Shown here piece after piece: positions 40,301 to 45,400 of a DNA stretch of 64,000 nucleotides. The DNA comes from Apteryx mantelli (taxonomy: Eukaryota; Chordata; Aves; Apterygiformes; Apterygidae). Positions within the stretch are counted from its first letter, which is position 1, and every line of letters starts with the position of its first letter. The position numbers were made by a program, and so were the translations under genes. Where the stretch lies: positions 118,515,415 to 118,579,414 of the forward strand of contig NC_089979.1 of assembly GCF_036417845.1 (NCBI RefSeq), given 5' to 3'. A model generated the notes under the pieces. The model did not search any database, was not told the origin of the DNA, and saw only the letters and a list, made by a program, of their open reading frames with translations.

Positions 40301-43300
40301 CTGCTTTGATTTCTAATAATGGGCATGAATAAGCAAAGGAGGGCACAGAGTCTGCTTTAACAAGTAGCCTGACAGTAGTGAATCATTTGGTTTTAAATAC
40401 AGGGGTAGAATGACCTAGCTGTGGATATCAGTTGAACAGATTTGCACCTCGTCCCTTCTCCAGTTACAGAGATTAAAAAATGAATTCCACATTTTAACTC
40501 GGATCATTTAAACCAGAACAGGTTGGCTGGGTTTCTGCTCATTGCTTTTTCCAAGACTGGAGTGTTAGGGTAGCAGCAGCAAAAATGCAATTTGGGAGAA
40601 AGGTAAAATGCAGTTGACACTAAGCAAACACCCTAGGGACATTGGTTCCTGGTGTGTGGTGGCTACCTGAGCATCGAAAGTTTCTTCACCATTCGCCAGG
40701 GCTTGTTCCTCATGGTGGAAATTAGTTTTTTCTTTTGCTCCACCTGTTCCATCAGAATCACAAGCTCTTCTTCTGACAGTGATTCCTCATCGGATGAGTT
40801 GGAAGTAGTGGAAGGAGTACTGGGAGGGCACAAAATGGAAAAAATGTTAATGTTTGGATGGAAGCCATAGTGGCTGGGGTGGGCACAGTCTCTCCTTCCC
40901 CAGGGCCCCCACATGGTGTGCAGAGCCATCAGCTGGCCTGCAGGAAGGAGGGTCCTCCCTGCTTGAGGATCATCATCTGGAGTAAAGGGGGGTCAGGCTA
41001 GTAGGCAGACAGACGTGATATGGACAGTGCACGGTTAGAGACGCTCACTTCCTGGTGCCATATCTGCTCAGACTCTGACCTGCCTCTGCCCCAGGCTTTT
41101 GGGTGTTCCCATATTGAAATCTCAAGATAGGGGGCAGCGTCCCTGAAGCACCCAGAGCCTGCATCTCCCCCAGGGCCCAGTGGCCTCACTGTCCCCGTGG
41201 GTGGCTTGGTGCAGTGCCAGCACCAGCTCTTTTCACCCAGGGCATGACTGATTCCAGCCATGATAATCAGGATTCGATCGTGCTCCACCATAACTCACCT
41301 AACATTGTGCTTTGGACCACATTTCAGCTACAGAAACATTGTCTAGTGCTGCAGCTGGTTCTAGAGAAATGTTTTTCACATCTTTGGAGGGAAACAAGAT
41401 ATGGGGAGAAGCAGAAGGTTGGAACAAACAAGATTCGACAGGGGAAGAGACTTGAAAATGTGAGATCCCTTTTAGCCTCAATGTTTCCGTCATTCAACCA
41501 ATAAAATATGCCCAGATCTAAGTCACTGAAACTGTCTTCAAGAGGACTTTTCTACCCCCAGCTGTATGCGTTAGGACTCAATTACATATATGAATCTGAT
41601 CCTCGCTGAGAAAACAATAATGACAGAAGATCTTGGAAACCGTTTGGCTACACTGCATTTTACACTACTGTTTTTCATAGTTGTATCTTTTTTGGAAGAG
41701 GAACAACTTATTCGCAGTCTATTGGGTTTGGAGTTCTGACCAATATGCCACAAGTTCAGGGCATGTCTATAAAGCTATAGCTGCAGTTCTGTGATGTGGT
41801 ACAGTACTTAGGGATTGTTAAATTACCTGTTTTTCCTGTCTTTCTTCCCTTTGTTCTCCCTCTCCTTTCCTTTCTCTTTGTTTGTTTTCTTTTCTTTATT
41901 TTCTGAATCCTTTTGCTCTTTGGTAGAAGCCTTTTTGTCTCTCTCTCTCTTCCTCCGGCTTACTCCCTCTTCTGTCTTTTTTCCGTCACTGTTTTTTCTC
42001 TGGTGTTTTTTTCTCTTAGAGGCTCTATTTTGTCTAGGACCATTGTCTTCCTCTTTGCTCTCATCTTCTTCTTTGTCCTTCTGTTGCTTTCCCCTTTCAA
42101 GTCTATTTGGCCTGACAGCTCTCCTAAGGGGCTGTTTCTTAGGTGTCTTTTCCTTTGCTTCATCTTCTGCAATGGATAAAAAAAAAAGTACTTAGGGAAA
42201 CACTTAATTTTCCATGTTGGCACAATGCAGATTCACCAGAAAAGCGCAGGGGGATGCCTGATGTAAACCCAAGTGAAGTCAATGAACAGACGTCCATTGA
42301 CCTCAGTGGGCTTTGCCTTATGCCCTGTCTGAGAGTCACATCCAGCTCTTGGTTACACAACTCCCATGTAAGAGAAGAAAGACTCATTTTAGCACATCAG
42401 TGGCTGGTGTGTGACCATAAGAAAATTGGAAACTAATTCCAAAAACAAAAGCCCAGTTCCTCAGAGCACATTACAGGCATCTTCCTGACCTGTAAATACA
42501 CCAGAACAGTGGAAACAGAAAATGCAGTTAGTTAAACAGTATGTAATGTGCTTGCTGGTGTGATGTCCTTCAAAGCTGCTTAATTCTTAAGTCTGGGGAT
42601 GGATATCTTCTATTTATATAGAGAAGAGGTACAGCTTAGGCAGCACCAGGTTTGGTTTCTCTGAGTTTTTCCTTCTATTGGGAAGTTTATCTCCAGCGAA
42701 GAAAAAAGCCAGATAGTCTTTGGTGCACATTTCATTTTCATTGGCACTGCAAGCTAAGAAACTCATTTGTGTAGGTTCAAAAGCACTTCTAGTTCTGAAG
42801 GCTTGAAATGGTGCATGATTTAATTGCAAAATATTATGGAAGGGGGAAAAAACATTCAGAAAATGCTCAAACCACTCCTTCCCTGTTGCAATCAAGTATA
42901 TTAAAATCAAAAGTAAGGTTTTCAGATTCTTTTAGTTTCTAATTTGCTAAAATTTCTGACTGAAAAAAATAGAGTATTCAATTAAAAAATGAAGTTTTAA
43001 ATTTTGGCGTTGATTTTTTCCTCAAGGTTGGAGAAGTTATAATGGAATAAGAAAACTGGGGGGGAGTGGGATTCAGGGTGAAAAATGTGCAGTCTAAAAG
43101 GAGAGGAAAATAGAAACATAAAAGAGTTTGAGTATTTGCATTTTTGTTTTGGTGAAAAATTAGAAATTAATAACAAGCACATAGTTTTTGCTGGCTAGTG
43201 TCACTCAAAATTAGTAAGTGGTGGTAGTCACACTTGTCACAGGGAATAAGAAGGAATTTTCAACTCATTTCTCAAGAGCCATTAGGTAGGTTTCAGTTAC

Positions 43301-44631
43301 TATGTAATGGTCTATCTCAGCTAAATTTCAGAGAGTGATCTAGGTTAAAGGACCACCTACCCTTTTTGAGAAAATGTCCGTTTTGTGCCACTAACTGTCA
43401 TGGCTTTCATTTGTGAGCTATTAAATACTAGGTTAAATCTGGGACATTCATTTGTCACTTTTATCTTATTTCCTTGTTTGTCTGTGTGGGAAAGGTGGAT
43501 TTGATTTTTAAAAAATCAGTCATTTTGTTGATTATTTTCTTATATTTTAAGGATCATACAGGCTGTTTACAGAACACAGGATGTGAAACAGTTGTCCATT
43601 TGCCTCTACATTCATATCATCTATCCAGTGCTGTTACAATCTTACCCCTTATCTCTCTCTCTCTATTTAGTGTTACAATCCTACCCCTTAACTATTTCTC
43701 TTTATTTACTATACATATGAGGATAAAGCTGTTTTTAATCCTGTCACTGGCTCTTCCTGATGTTGCTATCAGCTGTTAATCTGTCTCCAATCCACTTTCA
43801 TTTCTGTCTTTTCATGGTCATGAGCAATAAAGATACCAGTGTGTTACAGTAGCAAGCATTACAGAAAAGCACCAGCCCAGCAGAGAAAGCAAGCAGGAGC
43901 TCAGTGTGGTGCAAATCAGTCACAGCCCGGCATAGGGTGATGCTTTACTGTGATGCCTGTTTTACCAGGGGTGACTGCAACCATGGGCTACAACAGCCTC
44001 CTACTTTAGGAGCATGGGTAGAAGGGAACAGACCATTTAAGACTGGCGTTTTGCATATCACTATTGTAAGTCAAACTCTAAGGGGAAAATCTGTTTGCTT
44101 ACAAGTAGCCCGTGAAACAGTTCCTACTGTAGAGCAAGGAGCAAGTCACAACCCACAGAGAAAAAGAAAAGGTATCACCTCTTGTATTTCAAAACAAGAC
44201 CACAGTTTTTAATCTGTACTTTACCTTCACTCTCTGTGTCACTTTCGACTTGTCCATCAATGTCTATTCCAGCTGCAAGACAAAGAACAAAGAGTAATTG
44301 CAGTTGTTGCTTGGATTTGCACGTGCAATATTTTACACAGGCAGTTCTTAACAGTCAGCTGAGGTCAGCAGAATGTTCTTTATTGATTATGCATTATATT
44401 CTTTTTCTATAGTGATGCTCTTATTATTTCTTTTGATTTGGCAAATTAACAAGAGTTCCCTGCATGAGAGAACTGAAAACACATGATCTTTGACAGGCAC
44501 AAAATGGTGTGCTTGAAAAGCCTTGAGACATATTGTTAAGCACTTGGTAGTATCAAAACTGAAATGATCTTGTACTGATACTAACCATCTTCCATGATGA
44601 CCTCTAACGCACATTTCTTTTTCTTCCCCAT
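570..44631 (-). CDS. TMC2: TMC2, transmembrane channel-like protein 2: whole gene model, 20 joined exons
   Basis: Exons in order of transcription are 44631-44586, 44272-44225, 42166-41827, 40819-40667, 38439-38349, 37393-37312, 36985-36879, 34720-34622, 30706-30564, 28414-28267, 25860-25672, 23921-23742, 22643-22491, 21585-21457, 16178-16111, 14645-14406, 12649-12524, 6309-6231, 3996-3876 and 805-570. All introns are GT-AG and all phases agree, giving 925 residues. TMC2 is a multi-pass membrane protein of the TMC family, which is structurally related to TMEM16 proteins. With TMC1 it forms the mechanotransduction channel at stereocilia tips of hair cells (established knowledge). I prefer TMC2 to TMC1 because of the DEQES linker in exon 11, the [12 protein letters not shown] helix, NYHPR, DLEAGF and [19 protein letters not shown], where TMC1 differs. 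The first and last exons are less secure than the rest. Confidence 0.95.
1550..1592 (+). repeat. 43-nt homopyrimidine tract
   Basis: Uninterrupted C and T from 1550 to 1592, with nine Cs, then T-rich, then five Cs, followed by TCAG. Confidence 0.95.
1684..1830 (+). mobile_element. MIR-type SINE fragment
   Basis: The order CCCGGGTTCTAGCTCTG, then GGGCCAAAGCACTTGTAGTC and CTCAACCATTCTGGGCTG follows the MIR pattern (GGTTC-AATCC-GCTCTG, then GGGCAAGTCACTTAACCTCTCTGTGCC). Strongly diverged. Confidence 0.45.
3876..3996 (-). CDS. TMC2: TMC2 exon 19, residues 808-848, charged C-terminal tail
   Basis: The 121-bp exon reads [20 protein letters not shown] then [20 protein letters not shown] plus one base. 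Acceptor TTAACGCAG, donor GTAAAA. The opening LRE.EK continues directly from KKKMQM, matching the LREVEK continuation in human TMC2, and the entering phase is exact. After about eight residues similarity to mammals fades, as is usual for TMC tails. The acceptor's pyrimidine tract is weak and A-interrupted. Confidence 0.87.
3997..6230 (-). other. TMC2: TMC2 intron 18
   Basis: A 2.2-kb intron with GTAAGT donor and ACGCAG acceptor. It holds a MIR-type 3' piece (about 5690-5795) next to an AT-rich stretch (5795-5842). Otherwise I see no structure. Confidence 0.85.
5690..5795 (+). mobile_element. MIR-type SINE, 3' half
   Basis: TTAGTTTTCCAATCTGTATG, then GAGATAAGAGACACCGGCCT, CCTTTGTCAATGCTTTGAGA and a GGTATAAATGCTATTTTATA end match the 3' half of amniote MIR-like SINEs (cagTTTCC.ATCTGTaaaATG, gcgcTTTGAGAt, TGCTATaTaA). 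Confidence 0.6.
6231..6309 (-). CDS. TMC2: TMC2 exon 18, residues 781-807, end of last transmembrane helix
   Basis: The 79-bp exon completes Val781 and reads [20 protein letters not shown] then KKKMQM, leaving in phase 0 at donor GTAAGT. LAIYYLN and RANA.L.KK are shared with human TMC2. The acceptor is TGTTTTTGTAG. It closes the membrane domain and begins the cytoplasmic C-terminus as a charged helix. Confidence 0.96.
9525..9690 (+). mobile_element. Possible MIR-type SINE fragment
   Basis: GAGTTCAAATCCTGCTCCCC resembles a B-box region, and about 60 bp on GGGCAAAGTACCTCTGCTTC resembles the MIR core. Spacing fits; identity is low. Confidence 0.4.
11510..11735 (+). mobile_element. Old amniote interspersed repeat, copy 1
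   Basis: GGCTGTGCTGGATCAGACCA and AAGGTCCATCTGGCCCAAAG, followed by GGATGGCCAGGGAAGAGTA, recalls a common reptile/bird repeat (a CR1-related 3' end by my recollection). Family name not certain; a Repbase search would name it. Confidence 0.6.
12524..12649 (-). CDS. TMC2: TMC2 exon 17, residues 739-781, loop and start of transmembrane helix 10
   Basis: The 126-bp exon enters with T completing Ser739 and reads [40 protein letters not shown], then Met and two bases of Val781. SGK.RM.. and [12 protein letters not shown] match the family. Acceptor TGTCTTTCCAG, donor GTAAGT. The last helix is split between this exon and exon 18, and the junction codon reads Val. Confidence 0.97.
12650..14405 (-). 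other. TMC2: TMC2 intron 16
   Basis: 1.76 kb. It holds an old CR1 3' tail on the plus strand (about 13229-13288) and two A-rich runs near 13880-13910. I see nothing else. Confidence 0.9.
13229..13288 (+). mobile_element. Degenerate CR1 3' tail
   Basis: The segment GGAGTTGGGCTGGATTGCAT, then AACCTTCTTCAATCCC and GGGTCTGTGATTTC resembles the last 60 bp of CR1 (GTTGGAC..GATGACCTT..TTCCAACC..TCTGTGATT), with many substitutions. Confidence 0.55.
14406..14645 (-). CDS. TMC2: TMC2 exon 16, residues 659-739, transmembrane helices 8 and 9
   Basis: The 240-bp exon completes Trp659 and reads [60 protein letters not shown] and [19 protein letters not shown], with a split Ser739. It carries a re-entrant or short helix (about 663-685) and a clear membrane helix (about 706-728). 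It is almost identical to mammalian TMC2. Acceptor TTCCTTTTTAG, donor GTATTA. The PSFDCGPF external motif is conserved in TMC1 and TMC2. Confidence 0.98.
14646..16110 (-). other. TMC2: TMC2 intron 15
   Basis: 1.47 kb. An (ATT)n/T-run lies at 14673-14697, close to the exon 16 acceptor. Several short open stretches on both strands here lack splice context and coding character. Confidence 0.9.
16111..16178 (-). CDS. TMC2: TMC2 exon 15, residues 637-659, start of transmembrane helix 7
   Basis: This small 68-bp exon reads [20 protein letters not shown] then MI and two bases of Trp659. It has acceptor CATGCAG and donor GTAAGA. Asp643 in EFDISGN corresponds to mouse TMC1 Asp569 (human Asp572, a dominant deafness position). 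[15 protein letters not shown] is the TMC2 form. The exon is too short to stand out as an open frame and was found by reading the intron. Confidence 0.96.
19400..21272 (+). mobile_element. CR1 non-LTR retrotransposon (LINE), 5'-truncated, antisense in TMC2 intron 14
   Basis: About 1.87 kb on the plus strand. It carries the 3' part of the CR1 ORF2 reverse transcriptase, a short 3' UTR (AGATGATCTCCAGAGG then TCCCTTCCAACC) and two copies of the terminal octamer ATTCTGTG at 21257-21272. That is how CR1 ends in birds, without a poly-A tail. The 5' boundary is set where coding similarity starts and is uncertain by tens of bases. Target-site duplications are not obvious, as expected for CR1. It shows CpG decay and small indels but is far younger-looking than the other repeats here. 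Confidence 0.95.
19401..21192 (+). pseudogene. Decayed CR1 ORF2 (reverse transcriptase portion)
   Basis: The reading frame starts inside ORF2 with the [12 protein letters not shown] block, continues through the RT region ([24 protein letters not shown]), the [10 protein letters not shown] motif and the catalytic FADD box at 20389-20400, and reaches the C-terminal HWNRLP region. It is broken at least twice: an in-frame TGA at 19770-19772, in a CpG-derived context, and a frameshift near 20254 that moves the frame between the two halves. The endonuclease domain is missing (5' truncation). It cannot produce an active protein. Confidence 0.93.
21457..21585 (-). CDS. TMC2: TMC2 exon 14, residues 594-636, transmembrane helix 6
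   Basis: The 129-bp exon is phase 0 at both ends. It reads [20 protein letters not shown], then [20 protein letters not shown] and AGF before donor GTAAGT. Asp602 and Thr606 correspond to mouse TMC1 Asp528 and Thr532, pore-lining positions. [14 protein letters not shown] is invariant in the family, and the AGF ending matches TMC2 (TMC1 has YGY). The CR1 copy lies just downstream in intron 14. Confidence 0.97.
21586..22490 (-). other. TMC2: TMC2 intron 13
   Basis: 0.9 kb, phase 0 both sides, no recognised element. Confidence 0.92.
22491..22643 (-). CDS. TMC2: TMC2 exon 13, residues 543-593, extracellular loop with CWET signature
   Basis: The 153-bp exon is phase 0 at both ends. It reads [20 protein letters not shown], a Ser/Gly/Thr/Pro-rich stretch, then [31 protein letters not shown] is the TMC family signature (Cys586-Thr589). 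Three N-glycosylation sequons lie in the loop (Asn551, Asn562, Asn567). The middle part, about residues 559-576, is divergent from human TMC2, as expected for an external loop. Acceptor CTCCCATTGTAG, donor GTAAGA. Confidence 0.95.
22644..23741 (-). other. TMC2: TMC2 intron 12
   Basis: 1.1 kb, phase 0. No recognised element. Confidence 0.92.
23742..23921 (-). CDS. TMC2: TMC2 exon 12, residues 483-542, transmembrane helices 4 and 5
   Basis: The 180-bp exon is phase 0 at both ends. TM4 reads [20 protein letters not shown], followed by [10 protein letters not shown], and TM5 by [20 protein letters not shown]. Gly491-Met492 correspond to mouse TMC1 Gly411-Met412; Met412Lys is the Beethoven deafness allele. 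Asn527 corresponds to TMC1 Asn447. These helices line the proposed ion path. Acceptor TTTTTGGCAG, donor GTAAGA. Confidence 0.97.
23922..25671 (-). other. TMC2: TMC2 intron 11
   Basis: 1.75 kb, phase 0, with AT-rich sequence at 24960-25230. No recognised element. Confidence 0.92.
25672..25860 (-). CDS. TMC2: TMC2 exon 11, residues 420-482, transmembrane helix 3
   Basis: The 189-bp exon is phase 0 at both ends. It opens [17 protein letters not shown] and carries the helix [20 protein letters not shown] (from about residue 439 to 463), then [19 protein letters not shown]. The DEQES linker and [18 protein letters not shown] clearly separate TMC2 from TMC1, which has a Phe/Leu/Gly helix here. Acceptor TATCTTCTTAAG, donor GTAAGG. 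Confidence 0.97.
25861..28266 (-). other. TMC2: TMC2 intron 10
   Basis: 2.4 kb, phase 0. A T-rich low-complexity stretch lies at about 26640-27020 with a C run near 26997-27004. No recognised element. Confidence 0.92.
28267..28414 (-). CDS. TMC2: TMC2 exon 10, residues 370-419, TM2-TM3 cytoplasmic loop
   Basis: The 148-bp exon reads [20 protein letters not shown], then [20 protein letters not shown] and [25 protein letters not shown] is one of the most conserved TMC strings. The acidic Gly/Asp/Glu stretch before it (residues 380-386) varies among species. This loop contributes to binding of CIB2/CIB3 in the mechanotransduction complex (known for TMC1). Acceptor CCTTACACAG, donor GTAACC, exit phase 0. 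Confidence 0.97.
28415..30563 (-). other. TMC2: TMC2 intron 9
   Basis: 2.15 kb. It contains an old interspersed repeat at about 29780-29975, related to the one in intron 17. A short GA run lies at 29234-29247. Confidence 0.92.
29780..29975 (+). mobile_element. Old amniote interspersed repeat, copy 2
   Basis: AGGCAGACCCAAGATCCATC then TAGCCCATGATAGGAGGTGG and AAGAGTATATGAACGCAGAA parallels the copy in intron 17 (AGACCA.AGGTCCATCT.GCCCA). More diverged; boundaries approximate. Confidence 0.5.
30564..30706 (-). CDS. TMC2: TMC2 exon 9, residues 323-370, transmembrane helix 2
   Basis: The 143-bp exon reads [20 protein letters not shown], then [20 protein letters not shown] and SLMVVIR, ending with two bases of Ser370. 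[14 protein letters not shown] is a family signature; the hydrophobic helix spans about 349-368. Acceptor TTTTCCTCCAG, donor GTAAGT. In human TMC2 the same block ends VIRSMA, and the split Ser reproduces that across the intron. Confidence 0.97.
31610..31770 (-). mobile_element. Old CR1 3' fragment
   Basis: The plus strand reads ATCTCTGGAGGTCGTCTAGT followed by CCAGGTCCCTGCTCAAAGC, later CCAGCTGAGTTTTGAAAATC, CACAACCTCTCTGGGC and TGTTTGACCACC. This is the reverse complement of a CR1 3' end. Only about 160 bp remain and the termini are eroded. Confidence 0.85.
34336..34364 (+). repeat. (TG)n microsatellite
   Basis: Fourteen and a half uninterrupted TG units in TMC2 intron 8. Likely polymorphic and a Z-DNA-prone tract. 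Confidence 0.97.
34622..34720 (-). CDS. TMC2: TMC2 exon 8, residues 290-322, first extracellular loop
   Basis: The 99-bp exon has phase 0 at both ends. It reads [20 protein letters not shown] then [13 protein letters not shown]. The [13 protein letters not shown] motif is conserved across TMC1/2/3, and the [10 protein letters not shown] ending is specific to TMC2 (TMC1 has a different segment here). Acceptor ATCCTCTCCAG, donor GTAAGT. It lies in the extracellular loop between TM1 and TM2. Confidence 0.97.
34721..36878 (-). other. TMC2: TMC2 intron 7
   Basis: 2.16 kb, AT-rich around 35380-35600. No recognised element. Confidence 0.92.
36879..36985 (-). CDS. TMC2: TMC2 exon 7, residues 254-289, transmembrane helix 1
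   Basis: The 107-bp exon reads [20 protein letters not shown] followed by [15 protein letters not shown], the first membrane helix at about 259-286. The [10 protein letters not shown] start and RWMYGVN are hallmarks of TMC1/TMC2 (TMC1 has QFGSS). The acceptor is TTCAAG and the donor GTAAGC. The entering phase completes Ser254 from exon 6, and the exit is phase 0 before VLMGMPYG in exon 8. Confidence 0.97.
36986..37311 (-). other. TMC2: TMC2 intron 6, shortest of the conserved core
   Basis: 326 bp between GTAAGT and TTCAAG. No recognised element. Confidence 0.93.
37312..37393 (-). CDS. TMC2: TMC2 exon 6, residues 227-254, pre-TM1 cytoplasmic helix
   Basis: The 82-bp exon reads [20 protein letters not shown] and then MKIKEVE plus a split Ser. 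It has a strong acceptor (TCTTGTTTCAG) and donor GTAAGT. The KW.KF.RDF.NF motif and the C.PWE.KIK motif are shared by TMC1 and TMC2; Gln241 and Ile243 agree with TMC2. This amphipathic segment leads directly into TM1 in exon 7, across the 326-bp intron 6. Confidence 0.97.
37394..38348 (-). other. TMC2: TMC2 intron 5
   Basis: 955 bp. It contains a C-rich/CA tract (about 37580-37626), so the nascent RNA would be G-rich there. Confidence 0.92.
38349..38439 (-). CDS. TMC2: TMC2 exon 5, residues 196-226, GALGKGKGK motif
   Basis: The 91-bp exon starts with G completing Arg196 and reads [20 protein letters not shown] followed by [10 protein letters not shown], then donor GTAAGC. The [10 protein letters not shown] block is nearly invariant in TMC1, TMC2 and TMC3 and marks the cytoplasmic pre-membrane helices. 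The acceptor ends AAATTAG, which is A/T-rich rather than C-rich but preceded by a T run. The exon joins exon 6 in phase 0. Confidence 0.96.
38440..40666 (-). other. TMC2: TMC2 intron 4
   Basis: 2.2 kb with a MIR-type 3' fragment at about 39345-39455. I see nothing else. Confidence 0.92.
39345..39455 (+). mobile_element. MIR-type SINE, 3' half
   Basis: CATTTCTCATCTGTGCAATG then GAGCTAATCCTTTCTTGTCT and, after an internal gap, ATGTACAGCACTCTGAGATC match the MIR 3' half (CTCATCTGTAAAATGG, TAATACATGTAAAGCGC). Confidence 0.55.
40667..40819 (-). CDS. TMC2: TMC2 exon 4, residues 145-196, conserved SEEEL/KPW segment
   Basis: The 153-bp exon has acceptor CCTCCCAG and donor GTAGCC. After a Ser/Thr-rich lead it reads [20 protein letters not shown], then [17 protein letters not shown], ending with a split Arg. 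This matches the block that opens the conserved part of human TMC2 (SEEEL, EQVE, KKKLI, TMRxKPW). It is cytoplasmic and predicted helical, just before the GALGKGKGK motif of exon 5. The donor is less canonical than most in the gene, but the phase to exon 5 is exact. Confidence 0.95.
40820..41826 (-). other. TMC2: TMC2 intron 3
   Basis: 1.0 kb between the charged exon 3 and exon 4. No recognised element. Confidence 0.88.
41827..42166 (-). CDS. TMC2: TMC2 exon 3, residues 32-145, Lys/Glu/Arg-rich cytoplasmic region
   Basis: This 340-bp exon runs from acceptor ATTGCAG to donor GTAATT. Only one frame is open over its full length, and it is the one dictated by the neighbours (two bases in, two bases out). 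It encodes about 113 residues dominated by Lys, Glu, Arg, Asp and Gln, with no hydrophobic stretch, ending KDRKN before a split Ser. Human TMC2 has a comparable strongly charged region just before the SEEEL motif. Low-complexity charge makes it likely disordered or coiled-coil-like. The plus strand therefore appears as a long T/C-rich tract. Exon identity is strong by position and phase; residue alignment to other species would be poor. Confidence 0.86.
42167..44224 (-). other. TMC2: TMC2 intron 2
   Basis: 2.06 kb. It holds a direct 39-bp tandem duplication (43632-43709). Otherwise featureless and AT-rich (42900-43200). Confidence 0.75.
43632..43709 (+). repeat. 39-bp direct tandem duplication
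   Basis: Two adjacent 39-bp units, each starting TGTTACAATC and containing TACCCCTTA, align without gaps (43632-43670 and 43671-43709) with a handful of mismatches. It lies in intron 2. Confidence 0.9.
44225..44272 (-). CDS. TMC2: TMC2 exon 2, residues 16-31, small acidic exon
   Basis: This 48-bp exon lies between a good acceptor (pyrimidine-rich, ending TTGCAG) and donor GTAAAG. Entering in phase 1 it reads [15 protein letters not shown] and leaves one base, which with exon 3 makes a Glu codon. Acidic Ser/Glu clusters of this kind are typical of TMC1/TMC2 N-termini. The other two frames do not connect to exon 3 in its open frame. The call rests on splice sites, phase and composition rather than residue-level homology. 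Confidence 0.7.
44273..44585 (-). other. TMC2: TMC2 intron 1 (predicted)
   Basis: 313 bp between the predicted start exon (donor GTTAGT) and exon 2 (acceptor TTGCAG). Its existence depends on exon 1 being right. Confidence 0.5.
44586..44631 (-). CDS. TMC2: TMC2 exon 1 (predicted start exon), residues 1-15 plus one base
   Basis: A short open stretch begins with ATG at 44631-44629 and reads [15 protein letters not shown] before a donor GTTAGT. The ATG has G at -3 and G at +4, a strong Kozak context. The exon leaves one base (phase 1), exactly what the next exon's acceptor needs, and the join makes an Ala codon. The basic start followed by acidic sequence suits a TMC cytoplasmic N-terminus. With this start, the SEEEL motif of exon 4 falls near residue 160, close to its place in human TMC2. 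There is no recognised homology for the 15 residues themselves. A second in-frame Met (residue 13) or an unseen upstream exon could supply the true start. Confidence 0.5.
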
Positions 44632-45239
44632 GACAGCTTGCCGTCTTTTGCACAGATACTGTAGCTGCTTTGTTGCATGCACACACCCCAATTATATACG
44701 GGTTTCTCTCTCTTCTGGTGCCCATGAACTTGTCTCCTGAGCATTGCACACAAGTGGGGACATCCAGGCGCCTGTGACCTCTTGTTCACGAGCCATGTGG
44801 GTGCAGGAGGGCAGGAATGGAGCAGGAAAGGCAGGGAAGACCCCGTTCTGCCACAGCCCAATCCAGACACTTTATTTTCTGATCCCTTCTCAGTGTGAAA
44901 AGCACCTGTCGGCATTACCTTGCATTTCATTATTTAAACATGAAGGAAAGCCCTTTGGTGGGTATTTGGTGGTATCATATGAAACACAGACACAAGTCAC
45001 GTCTGGTTTTGACATAAGCATGCAGCTGCAGGCTTTGAAAGTGTCAGCTTTCTTAATGCCATATTCTTTACTGACCTATGTCAATCTGTGTAATCCTACT
45101 AGTCATTCTCCTTCTGCATTTTATTAAACTTCTCAGTGCAGTGCCTCTCAGGCATTACTGTGGGTCACCTTTTGTCCTCCATGTGTGTCCTTGGCAGGGG
45201 ACTCATGGGCTAATAGATGCAGCAAGGAGTCAGGAGTCG

Positions 45240-45400
45240 GGACACTGGCTCTGTCCTTTGCTCCTTCTGTTCTGCATGACCTTTGCATACTCATTGCATT
45301 TGCTGGTAAAATGGGATAGATTTTCCTTCTGGTGCTCTGAGGCTTAATTAATTAATGTGAGACCCTCAGCTGGAAGGTGCTTTAGTAACACAAAGTATTG
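45240..45400 (+). mobile_element. MIR-type SINE fragment
   Basis: CTGGCTCTGTCCTTTGCTCC, GCATGACCTTTGCATACTCA, GCTGGTAAAATGGGATAGAT and later GGAAGGTGCTTTAGTAACAC follow the MIR order (GCTCTGCCACTT, GTGACCTTGGGCAAGTCA, TGTAAAATGGGGAT, agtGCTTta). Confidence 0.5.

Noticed and set aside
41815-42195. 126-residue open frame on the plus strand (Phe/Leu/Ser-rich)
   Set aside because: It is the antisense shadow of the Lys/Glu-rich TMC2 exon 3; its hydrophobicity is a by-product of complementing AAA/GAA codons.
570-44631. Identity as TMC1 instead of TMC2
   Set aside because: Linker, TM3, loop and exon 16 residues follow the TMC2 pattern ([35 protein letters not shown]), differing from TMC1 at each of these places.
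44604-44930. 108-residue minus-strand open frame overlapping the predicted start exon
   Set aside because: It is in a different frame from the TMC2 start exon, ends in a stop within it and has no coding character.
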